Assembly (NCBI GenBank): GCA_002479715.1
Contig: DLOT01000053.1
Location: 16,956-24,197, forward strand
Reading direction: 5' to 3'
DNA from: Ruminococcus sp. UBA7477
Lineage (GTDB): Bacteria > Bacillota > Clostridia > Oscillospirales > Ruminococcaceae
DNA length: 7,242 bases
The notes beneath the pieces are model-generated. The model saw only the letters and a program-made list of their open reading frames with translations. It made no database searches and had not been told where the DNA came from. Position 1 is the stretch's first letter. The number at the start of each line of letters is the position of its first letter. Positions 1 to 5,321 of this stretch are shown here, piece by piece. A program made the translations under genes and the position numbers.

Positions 1-43
1 CCTCCTTAGTTCCCTTCGGCCTTTTTACCAACAGATCCATCAT
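1..43 (-). CDS. hisS: Histidyl-tRNA synthetase, N-terminal fragment (cut by window edge)
   Basis: Only the first 14 codons are visible; translation from the ATG at 43 gives MMDLLVKRPKGTKE. A short lead-in followed by P-(K/R)-G-T-(K/Q) is the usual N-terminus of class II histidyl-tRNA synthetase, which charges tRNA-His with histidine in the cytoplasm. The common next residue is Asp (GTKD or GTQD), and here it is Glu. A GAAAGGA ribosome binding site lies at 56-50, 6 bases before the first ATG and 9 before the second (40-38), so either Met could be the start. The gene follows a T-box leader whose specifier loop contains GAC overlapping CAC, which fits a hisS-aspS operon. The identification rests on a very short peptide plus this context. 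A HisZ-like paralogue is the main alternative. Confidence 0.66.
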   Translation of the reverse strand, partial: MMDLLVKRPKGTKE

Positions 44-56
44 CTCAAATCCTTTC

Positions 57-92
57 AAAAAAATAAAGCCGTCACCTAAAACAAGGGACGAC
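57..92 (-). terminator. T-box regulated intrinsic terminator
   Basis: On the minus strand GTCGTCCCT (92-84) pairs with AGGTGACGGC (77-68) to give about nine base pairs with one bulged U, closed by a TGTTTT loop and followed by TTTATTTTTTT (67-57). The 5' arm follows closely on the T-box element, as expected for the mutually exclusive antiterminator and terminator folds. The hisS ribosome binding site starts right after it. Confidence 0.9.
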
Positions 93-98
93 TTTTAA

Positions 99-113
99 CC
101 GTGTTACCACCCT
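99..113 (-). promoter_or_regulatory. T-box antiterminator bulge sequence (AGGGTGGTAACACGG)
   Basis: This is the conserved element that pairs with the free NCCA end of uncharged tRNA. The family consensus is close to AGGGUGGNACCGCGG, and here the second half is AACACGG rather than ACCGCGG. The pairing bases are UGGU (109-106). The variable U could pair with a discriminator A, or by wobble with G. Bacterial tRNA-Asp normally carries G73, whereas tRNA-His carries C73, so this element favours Asp. Confidence 0.88.
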
Positions 114-199
114 AATTGCAAAAGCCCTAAGGCCTTTGCCGCTCAAAGCCTCTAACGCAGGCAAACGTTCGCACTTTTGTTCCGTACGAAAGCTCAGGG

Positions 200-204
200 G
201 TGTC
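200..204 (-). promoter_or_regulatory. T-box specifier: Asp codon GAC overlapping His codon CAC
   Basis: On the minus strand the 3' side of the specifier loop reads GAA-G-GAC-A-CCCC. By position relative to the GAA of the loop-E motif and to the purine after the codon, GAC (204-202) is the specifier, so tRNA-Asp is the expected ligand. A CAC His codon (202-200) shares the C and lies two bases downstream, but its last two bases fall in the adjoining CCCC/GGGG helix. The downstream gene is apparently hisS, so dual Asp/His reading is possible. Confidence 0.75.
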
Positions 205-314
205 CTTCATCTGCGATAAGGCGGATACTCTCACCGTCCGTATCCTCTCTGAGAGCCTTTGCCGCAAACTACTCTCCCCGTCTAAGCTTTTTGATATATT
301 GATGTTCTTAATGT

Positions 315-719
315 CTATCTTGTCGGATTAACGATATCGCGCCAATCAAGGTCGCCTCGCTCCAGTGCATGGATAAGAGCTTCTGCGGTCGCAATATTTG
401 TCGCGACCGGTATATTATGCACGTCACAAAGTCGGAGCAGGTCGGCTTCGTTCGGCTCATTGGGCTTTGCTGAGATCGGATCTCGGAAAAACAGCAGAAG
501 GTCGATCTCGTTGCAGGAAATCATCGCTGAGATCTGCTGATCGCCGCCCTGACTGCCGCTCATAAACTTGGTGATCTTGAGACCGGTCGCCTCCGACACC
601 AACTTTCCCGTCGTTCCGGTAGCACAAAGATTATGCTTGCTCAAAACTCCGCAATATGCTATGCAAAACTGCACCATAAGCTCCTTTTTAGAATCATGCG
701 CGATAAGTGCTATATTCAA
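315..719 (-). CDS. mgsA: Methylglyoxal synthase
   Basis: This cytoplasmic enzyme converts dihydroxyacetone phosphate to methylglyoxal and phosphate, bypassing lower glycolysis. The 134-residue product is close to the Bacillus-type length and lacks the N-terminal extension of the E. coli protein. Visible motifs are IALIAHD (3-9), ATGTTG (33-38), SGSQGGDQQ (54-62), FFRDP (77-81) and LCDVHNIPVATN (97-108). Asp60 matches the E. coli catalytic base Asp71. With a constant offset of 11, E. coli His98 and Asp101 correspond to Asn87 and Asn90 here, an unusual pair of changes. The TTG at 719 is chosen because AAGGAGG (734-728) sits 8 bases before it and the product then starts MNIALIAHD, like the B. 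subtilis protein. The TTG at 725 is too close to the SD. The gene is 51 bases after minD and probably co-transcribed with it. Confidence 0.94.
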   Translation of the reverse strand: MNIALIAHDSKKELMVQFCIAYCGVLSKHNLCATGTTGKLVSEATGLKITKFMSGSQGGDQQISAMISCNEIDLLLFFRDPISAKPNEPNEADLLRLCDVHNIPVATNIATAEALIHALERGDLDWRDIVNPTR

Positions 720-727
720 TGCCAACC

Positions 728-734
728 CCTCCTT
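728..734 (-). promoter_or_regulatory. mgsA ribosome binding site deciding a TTG start
   Basis: The minus strand reads AAGGAGGGGTTGGCATTG. A full AAGGAGG is 8 bases from the second TTG (719-717) and only 2 from the first (725-723). No ATG is available nearby, so the second TTG is the best start. Confidence 0.8.
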
Positions 735-770
735 AATCGGTATTATGCAAATTGAAAAAATGCCGTGTAA

Positions 771-1511
771 TTATACTATCTTGATCTGGATCGGTATATG
801 CTCTCCCTTGATCCTTCTCGATATCGCAGAGAATGCAAGGAATCCCATAGAGCTTGAAGAAAGCGGAGCGCCCTTGCCTGTAGCCAGCGGGATCGCGCTG
901 TCCTCAGGAATAACGCCGAGCAGCTGAACACCTACAGTATCAATGATAGCGTCGAGGTCGTCCATAGAATCAAATTCAAAGACTCTCTTATTAGCCTTGT
1001 TAATGACCAGTCTCTGCTTCTGGTTGCCTCTCTTATAGAACTCGTCCGACATCATCTGTGCATCTCTTACGCAAACAGGGTCAGGAGTCGTAACGATCAG
1101 AATAAGATCCGAATTCGTAACAATGTCAAATACGCTTCCGTTGATACCTGCCGAAGTGTCGATGATGATATACTCGAAATACTTTCTCATTTCGGAGGTG
1201 ATCTTTTCGATGTCTTCCGCCTTCAGCTGAACAAACGGGTCTGCCGGCGCACAAAGAACACTGAGGTTAGATGCAAGCTTTACAGTTGTGGTAGCCTTGT
1301 AAACATCGCAGGTCCCCTCAAGAACATCACCGAGATCATACGGCACGTTGCCCTGCATTCCAAGCATGATGTCCATACATCTCAAGCCGAAGTCCAACTC
1401 GATAATAAGCGTTCTGTTGCCCTGCTTTGCAAGCGCATAGCCAAGGCAGGCGCTGATAGATGATTTTCCCGTTCCTCCCTTTCCGGAAGTAACAGCAATG
1501 ATTTTTGACAT
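771..1511 (-). CDS. minD: MinD-like ATPase (septum-site determination family), short C-terminus
   Basis: MinD proteins are deviant Walker A ATPases that dimerise on the membrane and place or regulate the division septum, usually with MinC and MinE or MinJ/DivIVA. The 246-residue product has the deviant Walker A KGGTGKSS (11-18, with Lys11 and Lys16), switch I ELDFGLRCMD (38-47), Walker B IIIDTSAG (115-122), TPDPVCVRD (142-150), the base-binding NK (171-172) and GVIPED (199-204). Asp40 is kept, but the equivalent of E. coli Asp38 is Glu. The protein ends IPIQIKIV, about 22 residues short of E. coli or Bacillus MinD, without an evident amphipathic membrane-targeting helix. No minC or minE is adjacent. 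The start at 1511 is preferred over TTG 1538 because AAAGGAG lies 10 bases upstream and the protein then begins MSKIIAVTSGKGG. A role outside division is possible. Confidence 0.85.
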   Translation of the reverse strand: MSKIIAVTSGKGGTGKSSISACLGYALAKQGNRTLIIELDFGLRCMDIMLGMQGNVPYDLGDVLEGTCDVYKATTTVKLASNLSVLCAPADPFVQLKAEDIEKITSEMRKYFEYIIIDTSAGINGSVFDIVTNSDLILIVTTPDPVCVRDAQMMSDEFYKRGNQKQRLVINKANKRVFEFDSMDDLDAIIDTVGVQLLGVIPEDSAIPLATGKGAPLSSSSMGFLAFSAISRRIKGEHIPIQIKIV

Positions 1512-1521
1512 AGAATAACTG

Positions 1522-1528
1522 CTCCTTT
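1522..1528 (-). promoter_or_regulatory. minD ribosome binding site
   Basis: AAAGGAG on the minus strand lies 10 bases before the ATG at 1511. It fixes the start nine codons inside the longest open frame, which would begin at a TTG at 1538 upstream of this site. Confidence 0.8.
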
Positions 1529-1580
1529 CAAGTGACAATTTATAATTAAATCAATTAAAAGCGAAATTCTGCCTTATTAT

Positions 1581-1608
1581 ATTGTAGCACATTTTTTGGA
1601 ATTGTCAA
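1581..1608 (-). promoter_or_regulatory. Sigma-A promoter for minD-mgsA
   Basis: On the minus strand TTGACA (1608-1603) is a perfect -35, followed by a 16-base spacer and TACAAT (1586-1581). The spacer ends in TGC, giving an extended -10. Transcription should begin near 1574, leaving a leader of about 60 bases before minD. Confidence 0.8.
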
Positions 1609-1842
1609 AGATAAAATCGAAATATTTTTCAACATTGTGATATGCACAAAATTTATCCTCGAATAATTGTAGGTTTTGCACAATTCTGAATGCAAAATAA
1701 CTCTTTTCTCCCGATTATCCCAACACTTCAGGCCTTCTCTCCGAGTTAAAGCCCGCCCGTTTTGAGCAAAATATAATAAAGCTATCGCGCAATAGATAAA
1801 AGCTATGCACACAGGCTGCTGTATGCAAATCATCTTAGTATA
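1609..1842 (-). ncRNA. Possible structured untranslated RNA or long leader upstream of minD
   Basis: This stretch lies between two minus-strand promoters and has no credible gene. On the minus strand it can form TGCATACAG-CAGC-CTGTGTGCA (1827-1806, nine pairs), a CTATT/GATAG hairpin near 1791-1778, an extended hairpin GGGCTTT with AAGGCCT enclosing CTC/GAG (1754-1730), and TTTTGCA/TGCAAAA (1697-1674). TTTTGCTC (about 1771-1764) can pair imperfectly with GAGAAAA downstream of the central hairpin, giving a rod shape. No clear terminator was found, so it may be a long alternative minD leader rather than a separate RNA. A 6S-type RNA is one guess, but I do not recognise its sequence. The transcript, its ends and its function are all inferred. 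Confidence 0.33.
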
Positions 1843-1871
1843 ATTATAGCACATTTCTCTCGCCATTACAA
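1843..1871 (-). promoter_or_regulatory. Second minus-strand promoter upstream of the structured region
   Basis: TTGTAA (1871-1866), a 17-base spacer ending in TGC, then a perfect TATAAT (1848-1843) form an extended -10 promoter with a weak -35. Initiation is expected near 1836. Its core AAATGTGCTATAAT is nearly identical to that of the minD promoter 262 bases further on. Confidence 0.65.
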
Positions 1872-1895
1872 GTACATTTCACCAAAAAATTTATG

Positions 1896-1924
1896 TTGAA
1901 GTGCAGGAAAACTTGTGATACAAT
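1896..1924 (+). promoter_or_regulatory. Promoter of the CmpB/YdcF operon
   Basis: TTGAAG (1896-1901), a 17-base spacer ending in TGA (extended -10), then TACAAT (1919-1924). It is divergent from the minus-strand promoter at 1843-1871, with 24 bases between the two -35 boxes. Confidence 0.75.
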
Positions 1925-1941
1925 AATAATAACAAATATTC

Positions 1942-1947
1942 AGGAGG
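1942..1947 (+). promoter_or_regulatory. Ribosome binding site of the CmpB-family gene
   Basis: A perfect AGGAGG lies 6 bases before the ATG at 1954, within a predicted leader of only about 25 bases. Confidence 0.85.
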
Positions 1948-1953
1948 TCACAT

Positions 1954-2868
1954 ATGCCGGGATTTTCCTTTTATCAACTGGCTCTGTTTTTCATAGTATA
2001 CAGCTTCGTCGGCTGGTGTGTCGAAGTGATCTACTACACGGTCAACACCGGTAAGTTTGTTAACCGCGGTTTTTTGAACGGCCCTGTCTGCCCTATTTAT
2101 GGCTTCGGTTTTGTGCTTGTCATCGTTTTACTTACACCGATCAAGGATAATTTTCTCATTCTTTTTGCCGGTTCGTGTTTAGTCACGACCCTGATCGAAT
2201 TGATGACCGGCTTTGCCTTGGAGAAGATCTTTCACGAACACTGGTGGGACTACTCAGATGAAAAATTCAATTTTAAAGGCTATATATGCCTGAAATTCAC
2301 TTTGGCATGGGGCTTTGCCTGCACCTTTGCCCTTCTTATAGTCCATGCACCGATTCAGGGGCTGCTGGACAGGCTTCCGAGGAGTGTCGGCTATATTATC
2401 ATTGCGATTTGCGGGGCTGTTTATATCGCTGATCTTACTGTAACTGTCATGGCAATATGCAGCATAACCAAAGAACTGCGTCTTACAAAGGAGCTTTCGT
2501 TGGAAATACGCCGTCTTTCGGACAGGATCGGCGAGCAGATCTCCGACACGACCTCGGATATTCTCGAAAAGACCGAGGACAGCCGCGCCAAGCTGGAGCT
2601 GCGCGCCGATGCATACAAGCAAAAGCTTGACGCTGCACAGGAGCGCCGCCGAGCCGAATGGCAGGAAACCAAGGCAGAATATGAGCGTCTGAAGGCAAGA
2701 TACATTCAGCTTTTCAGCAAAAGAGCCGGTCTGAACAAACGCCGTATAGAGAAGGCTTTTCCGAAGCTTTCTCTTGAAAGAAGATACGGTATCAAGGATC
2801 TGAGTGATAAGATCAAAGCGAAAATGTCGGAGGCGAGCGAAAAATGGAACGATCGGTTATCAAAATGA
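1954..2868 (+). CDS. CmpB-family integral membrane protein (putative ABC-transporter type IV, PF06541) with charged C-terminal helix
   Basis: The 304-residue product carries the signature of the PF06541 family: YSFVGWCVEVIYY (16-28), KFVNRGFLNGPVCPIYGFG (34-52), an acidic GFALEKIF segment with HWWDYSDEKFNFKGYICL (96-113) and WG (119-120). Five hydrophobic segments can be placed near 5-28, 46-63, 67-88, 112-131 and 145-169. Residues 172-304 are highly charged and almost certainly a long cytoplasmic helix or coiled coil, rich in Lys, Arg and Glu. The Pfam name suggests a transporter, but no ATPase is adjacent and I know of no firm function for the family. The downstream DUF218 gene overlaps by 25 bases, so the two products are probably made together. 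Family assignment is from recall of the motifs. Confidence 0.85.
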   Translation: MPGFSFYQLALFFIVYSFVGWCVEVIYYTVNTGKFVNRGFLNGPVCPIYGFGFVLVIVLLTPIKDNFLILFAGSCLVTTLIELMTGFALEKIFHEHWWDYSDEKFNFKGYICLKFTLAWGFACTFALLIVHAPIQGLLDRLPRSVGYIIIAICGAVYIADLTVTVMAICSITKELRLTKELSLEIRRLSDRIGEQISDTTSDILEKTEDSRAKLELRADAYKQKLDAAQERRRAEWQETKAEYERLKARYIQLFSKRAGLNKRRIEKAFPKLSLERRYGIKDLSDKIKAKMSEASEKWNDRLSK

Positions 2869-3626
2869 CAGTAAAGTTTATTCTTATATCTGCGGAAGTC
2901 TTTCTTCTTCTGGTGTTTATTATGCCGATATTCAAGCGGGTGGTCAACGCCGGTAACGTCTGTGGGATCGCCCTGGCAACGGCTCTTTTGTCTGCAACGG
3001 CTTTCTCCGACAAGCTGTTTACCGTTATAAAAGAGATCTGGAAAACCTCAGGCGGCAAGGTATTGATCGTTTTTACAGCGTTTCTTCTTGCTGCGGCAAT
3101 TGTTTATGCAGCTGTTTTATCAGCTCTTATGCTGTCAGCGTATAATGATCCTCCCGAGGAACCGGCAAATGTTATCGTTCTGGGCTGCAAGGTTCGCGGC
3201 AGCACTCCCTCACAGATGCTGAGATACAGGCTTGACGCTGCATACGATTATCTTTGCGAGAACGACGGCACGATCTGTATTGTTTCCGGAGGCAAGGGAA
3301 AAGGAGAGGATATTTCCGAAGCAGAGGCGATGAAAACCTATCTGGTCGAGAAAGGGATATCTCCCGACCGCATTATAACCGAGGACAGATCAACTTCGAC
3401 CGAGGAAAATCTGCAAAACTCAGCCGAGATCCTCCGTTCGCTGGGTCTGCCAACCGAAGCGGTGATCATTTCCGACGGATATCATCAATACCGCGCCTCG
3501 CTTATCGCAAAAGATGCCGGTTTTGAAAAGACCTACTCGGTAAGCGGAAAAACAAAAGCCTACCTTTTACCGACCTACTGGGTCCGCGAATGGCTTGCCT
3601 TAACGGAACAGCTGCTTATCAAATAA
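2844..3626 (+). CDS. Membrane-anchored YdcF/SanA/ElyC-like protein (DUF218, PF02698)
   Basis: The 260-residue product starts with three predicted membrane helices (about 11-30, 37-54 and 72-98), followed by a DUF218 domain from about 108. Visible motifs are NVIVLGCKVRGSTPS (109-123), LRYRLDAA (126-133), IVSGGKGKGE (146-155), SEAEAMKTYL (158-167), the acidic and Ser/Thr-rich EDRSTSTEENLQNS (180-193) and IISDGYHQYRA (208-218). Family members in E. coli (SanA, ElyC, YdcF) have been linked to envelope properties, and the biochemical activity is uncertain. The ATG at 2844 is preferred because GGAGG (2829-2833) lies 10 bases upstream. The ATG at 2865, which overlaps the upstream stop as ATGA, has only a weak site. 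The 25-base overlap suggests translational coupling to the CmpB-family gene. No U-rich terminator for this strand follows the stop. Confidence 0.88.
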   Translation: MERSVIKMTVKFILISAEVFLLLVFIMPIFKRVVNAGNVCGIALATALLSATAFSDKLFTVIKEIWKTSGGKVLIVFTAFLLAAAIVYAAVLSALMLSAYNDPPEEPANVIVLGCKVRGSTPSQMLRYRLDAAYDYLCENDGTICIVSGGKGKGEDISEAEAMKTYLVEKGISPDRIITEDRSTSTEENLQNSAEILRSLGLPTEAVIISDGYHQYRASLIAKDAGFEKTYSVSGKTKAYLLPTYWVREWLALTEQLLIK

Positions 3627-3661
3627 AGCAAAACGCCCCGAAGGTTCAAACCCTCGGGGCG
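3621..3661 (-). terminator. Intrinsic terminator of gpmI, in the convergent gap
   Basis: On the minus strand CGCCCCGA (3661-3654) pairs with TCGGGGCG (3641-3634), plus two inner G-C pairs beyond one mismatch, around a six-base loop. It is followed by TTTTGCTTTATTT (3633-3621). The U-rich tail is only on the minus-strand side, so it primarily ends gpmI. The same hairpin would lack a U tract for the plus-strand operon but may still hinder convergent read-through. Confidence 0.88.
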
Positions 3662-3680
3662 AACTTATGCACTGTACCGA

Positions 3681-5267
3681 TCAGATCATCGGAGTTTCCC
3701 AGCATTCGGGAGCGGCGATACCGAGTAGCTTTGCAACAGTCGGCGCAACATTTGCGAGGCCGTATTTTGTGCTGTCTGCATCAACGATCTCGTGTCTTGT
3801 TTCTTTATCCCAGATGATAAACGGAACACGATTCAGCGAATGGGCGGTTCTGACCTGGACCTCGCCCTTCTTGTTCTTTTCAAGCATCTCGTCAGCATTT
3901 CCGTGGTCGGCAGTGACCAGGAGCGTGCAGTTACACTCATCGCAGACCTTGATAAGTCTTGCAAGTCCGAGGTCAACAGCCTCAACGCCGATGATCGTGG
4001 CATCCATATTTCCGGTATGTCCTACCATATCGCCGTTAGGATAGTTGCAGCGGAGAAAATCATACTTGCCGGAACGGATCGCAGCAATAAGGTCATCTGT
4101 GACCTCAGCGGCCTTCATCCACGGGCGCTCATCAAACGATACCCTGTCGGAAGGGATCTCATTCCAGACCTCAAGTTCGTCAGAAAACTTCTCGGATTTA
4201 TTACCGTTCCAGAAGTAGGTAACGTGTCCGTATTTCTGAGTTTCGGAAACTGCGTAGGAAGCCAGGTTATTTGCAACCAACACCTCGGAAAGAGTATTCG
4301 TTATCTCAGGAGGATTAACAAGATAATTCTTAGGCAGATTCAGATCTCCGTCATACTGAAGCATTCCCGCATACATAACCTTGGGATCATAGCCGCCCTT
4401 ATCAAACTTATCAAAGCCCTCGCTGTCAAATGCCATGGAAAGCTCGATCGCTCTGTCTCCGCGGAAATTAAATAGTATAACACTGTCGTTGTCGCAGATC
4501 CTGCCGGCAGGTGTTCCGTTTTCGGCAATAACAAACGGCGGCAGATCCTGGTCTATTGCTCCCGTTTCCTCACGAAGCGTCTTATAAGCCTCCTCTGCCG
4601 AAGCAAAGTATCTTCCCTCGCCCTTAACGTGAGTATCCCAGCCGAGCTTGACCATATTCCAGTCGGCCTGATATCTGTCCATTGTTACTTTCATTCTTCC
4701 GCCGCCGGAAGCGATCTTTGCGTCAAACGATTCATCATTCAGCGCTGCGAGAGTATCCTCAAGGTCGTCGATATATGTCATACCGCTTGTTGCCGGAACA
4801 TCACGTCCGTCTAAAAGGATATGGCATCTGACCTTAGAAACGCCCTCCTCCTTGGCTCTCTTGACCATGATCTTGAGGTGAGAGATGTTGGAATGAACGT
4901 TACCGTCTGAAAGCAGACCGATAAAATGCAGCGCCGACTTGTTGCTTATAACATTTGCAACGAGTGACTTCCATGTTTCCGAGCCAAACATTTTTCCGCT
5001 TTCGATCGACTCGTTTACAAGCTTTGCACCCTGAGAATAGATCTGACCGCATCCGAGGGCGTTATGACCCACCTCAGAGTTGCCCATATCATCGTCAGAA
5101 GGCAGACCGACCGCATCGCCGTGAGCCTTGAGGGAGGTATGGGGATAATCCTTCAAAAGCATATCGAGTGTGGGAGTATTTGCCTCGGAAACCGCGTCAC
5201 CGAGCCCAGTTTTTGAAAATCCCACGCCGTCCATTACTACAAGTACAACAGGTTTTTTAGTAGACAT
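3681..5267 (-). CDS. gpmI: 2,3-bisphosphoglycerate-independent phosphoglycerate mutase
   Basis: This cytoplasmic, metal-dependent glycolytic enzyme interconverts 3-phosphoglycerate and 2-phosphoglycerate through a phosphoserine intermediate. The 528-residue product has the whole active-site set: Asp13 (VVMDGVG), nucleophile Ser64 (MGNSEVGH), His125 (DGNVHSN), LLDGRD (151-156), GGGRM (188-192), MDRY (196-199), FRGDRA (268-273), Lys345, Asp413 and His417 (NGDMVGH), Asp454 and His455 (TADHGN) and His476 (TAHS). These match the two-metal ligands and phosphate-binding residues of the Bacillus enzyme. Length is slightly above the common 510. The start at 5267 is preferred over 5300 because AAAGGA (5281-5276) sits 8 bases before it and the family N-terminus begins here. 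It lies downstream of tpiA but has its own promoter and a palindromic leader. Confidence 0.97.
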   Translation of the reverse strand: MSTKKPVVLVVMDGVGFSKTGLGDAVSEANTPTLDMLLKDYPHTSLKAHGDAVGLPSDDDMGNSEVGHNALGCGQIYSQGAKLVNESIESGKMFGSETWKSLVANVISNKSALHFIGLLSDGNVHSNISHLKIMVKRAKEEGVSKVRCHILLDGRDVPATSGMTYIDDLEDTLAALNDESFDAKIASGGGRMKVTMDRYQADWNMVKLGWDTHVKGEGRYFASAEEAYKTLREETGAIDQDLPPFVIAENGTPAGRICDNDSVILFNFRGDRAIELSMAFDSEGFDKFDKGGYDPKVMYAGMLQYDGDLNLPKNYLVNPPEITNTLSEVLVANNLASYAVSETQKYGHVTYFWNGNKSEKFSDELEVWNEIPSDRVSFDERPWMKAAEVTDDLIAAIRSGKYDFLRCNYPNGDMVGHTGNMDATIIGVEAVDLGLARLIKVCDECNCTLLVTADHGNADEMLEKNKKGEVQVRTAHSLNRVPFIIWDKETRHEIVDADSTKYGLANVAPTVAKLLGIAAPECWETPMI

Positions 5268-5275
5268 ACTATTTG

Positions 5276-5281
5276 TCCTTT
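5276..5281 (-). promoter_or_regulatory. gpmI ribosome binding site
   Basis: AAAGGA on the minus strand, 8 bases before the ATG at 5267. It lies inside the longer open frame that starts at 5300, which argues against that longer start. Confidence 0.75.
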
Positions 5282-5321
5282 CATAATTTGTTTTTTTCAA
5301 AACTGACGTCTTTCAGGATTT

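Larger units (their letters stand above)
57..290 (-). promoter_or_regulatory. T-box riboswitch leader controlling the hisS operon
   Basis: T-box leaders bind uncharged tRNA through a codon-like specifier and the acceptor end, and then favour an antiterminator over a terminator. In order on the minus strand: the Stem I base AAGCTTA (289-283) pairs with TGAGCTT (196-190); GGGG pairs with CCCC (200-197); an AGTA loop-E strand faces GAA, then G, the specifier GAC and A; a distal stem GGATAC/GTATCC (245-240 with 228-223) encloses GGACGGTGAGA; the T-box AGGGTGGTAACACGG lies at 113-99; and a terminator lies at 92-57. The layout matches the Bacillus subtilis glyQS leader as I recall it, where GAA-A-GGC-A holds the specifier. 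It starts about 25 bases after the mgsA stop. I saw neither a terminator nor a convincing promoter between them, so mgsA read-through may feed it. Confidence 0.93.

Noticed and set aside
293..317. Promoter for the T-box leader (TAGACA with TATATC)
   Set aside because: The spacer is only 13 bases and TATATC is a weak -10. No better pair was found, so read-through from mgsA is as likely.
568..927. 119-codon plus-strand frame across mgsA and minD
   Set aside because: It is antisense to two well-supported genes and crosses their junction, with no SD.
1555..1866. 103-codon open frame on the minus strand
   Set aside because: It contains both minus-strand promoters, has no SD at its start, and its translation resembles no family and has random-looking composition. 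It is treated as non-coding.
2865..2867. ATG overlapping the CmpB-gene stop as the DUF218 gene start
   Set aside because: The ATGA overlap is attractive, but the ATG at 2844 has a proper GGAGG at 10 bases while this one has only a weak site.
3792..4475. 227-codon open frame on the plus strand inside gpmI
   Set aside because: It lies wholly antisense to gpmI, which has every catalytic residue. The long frame is a by-product of gpmI codon use.
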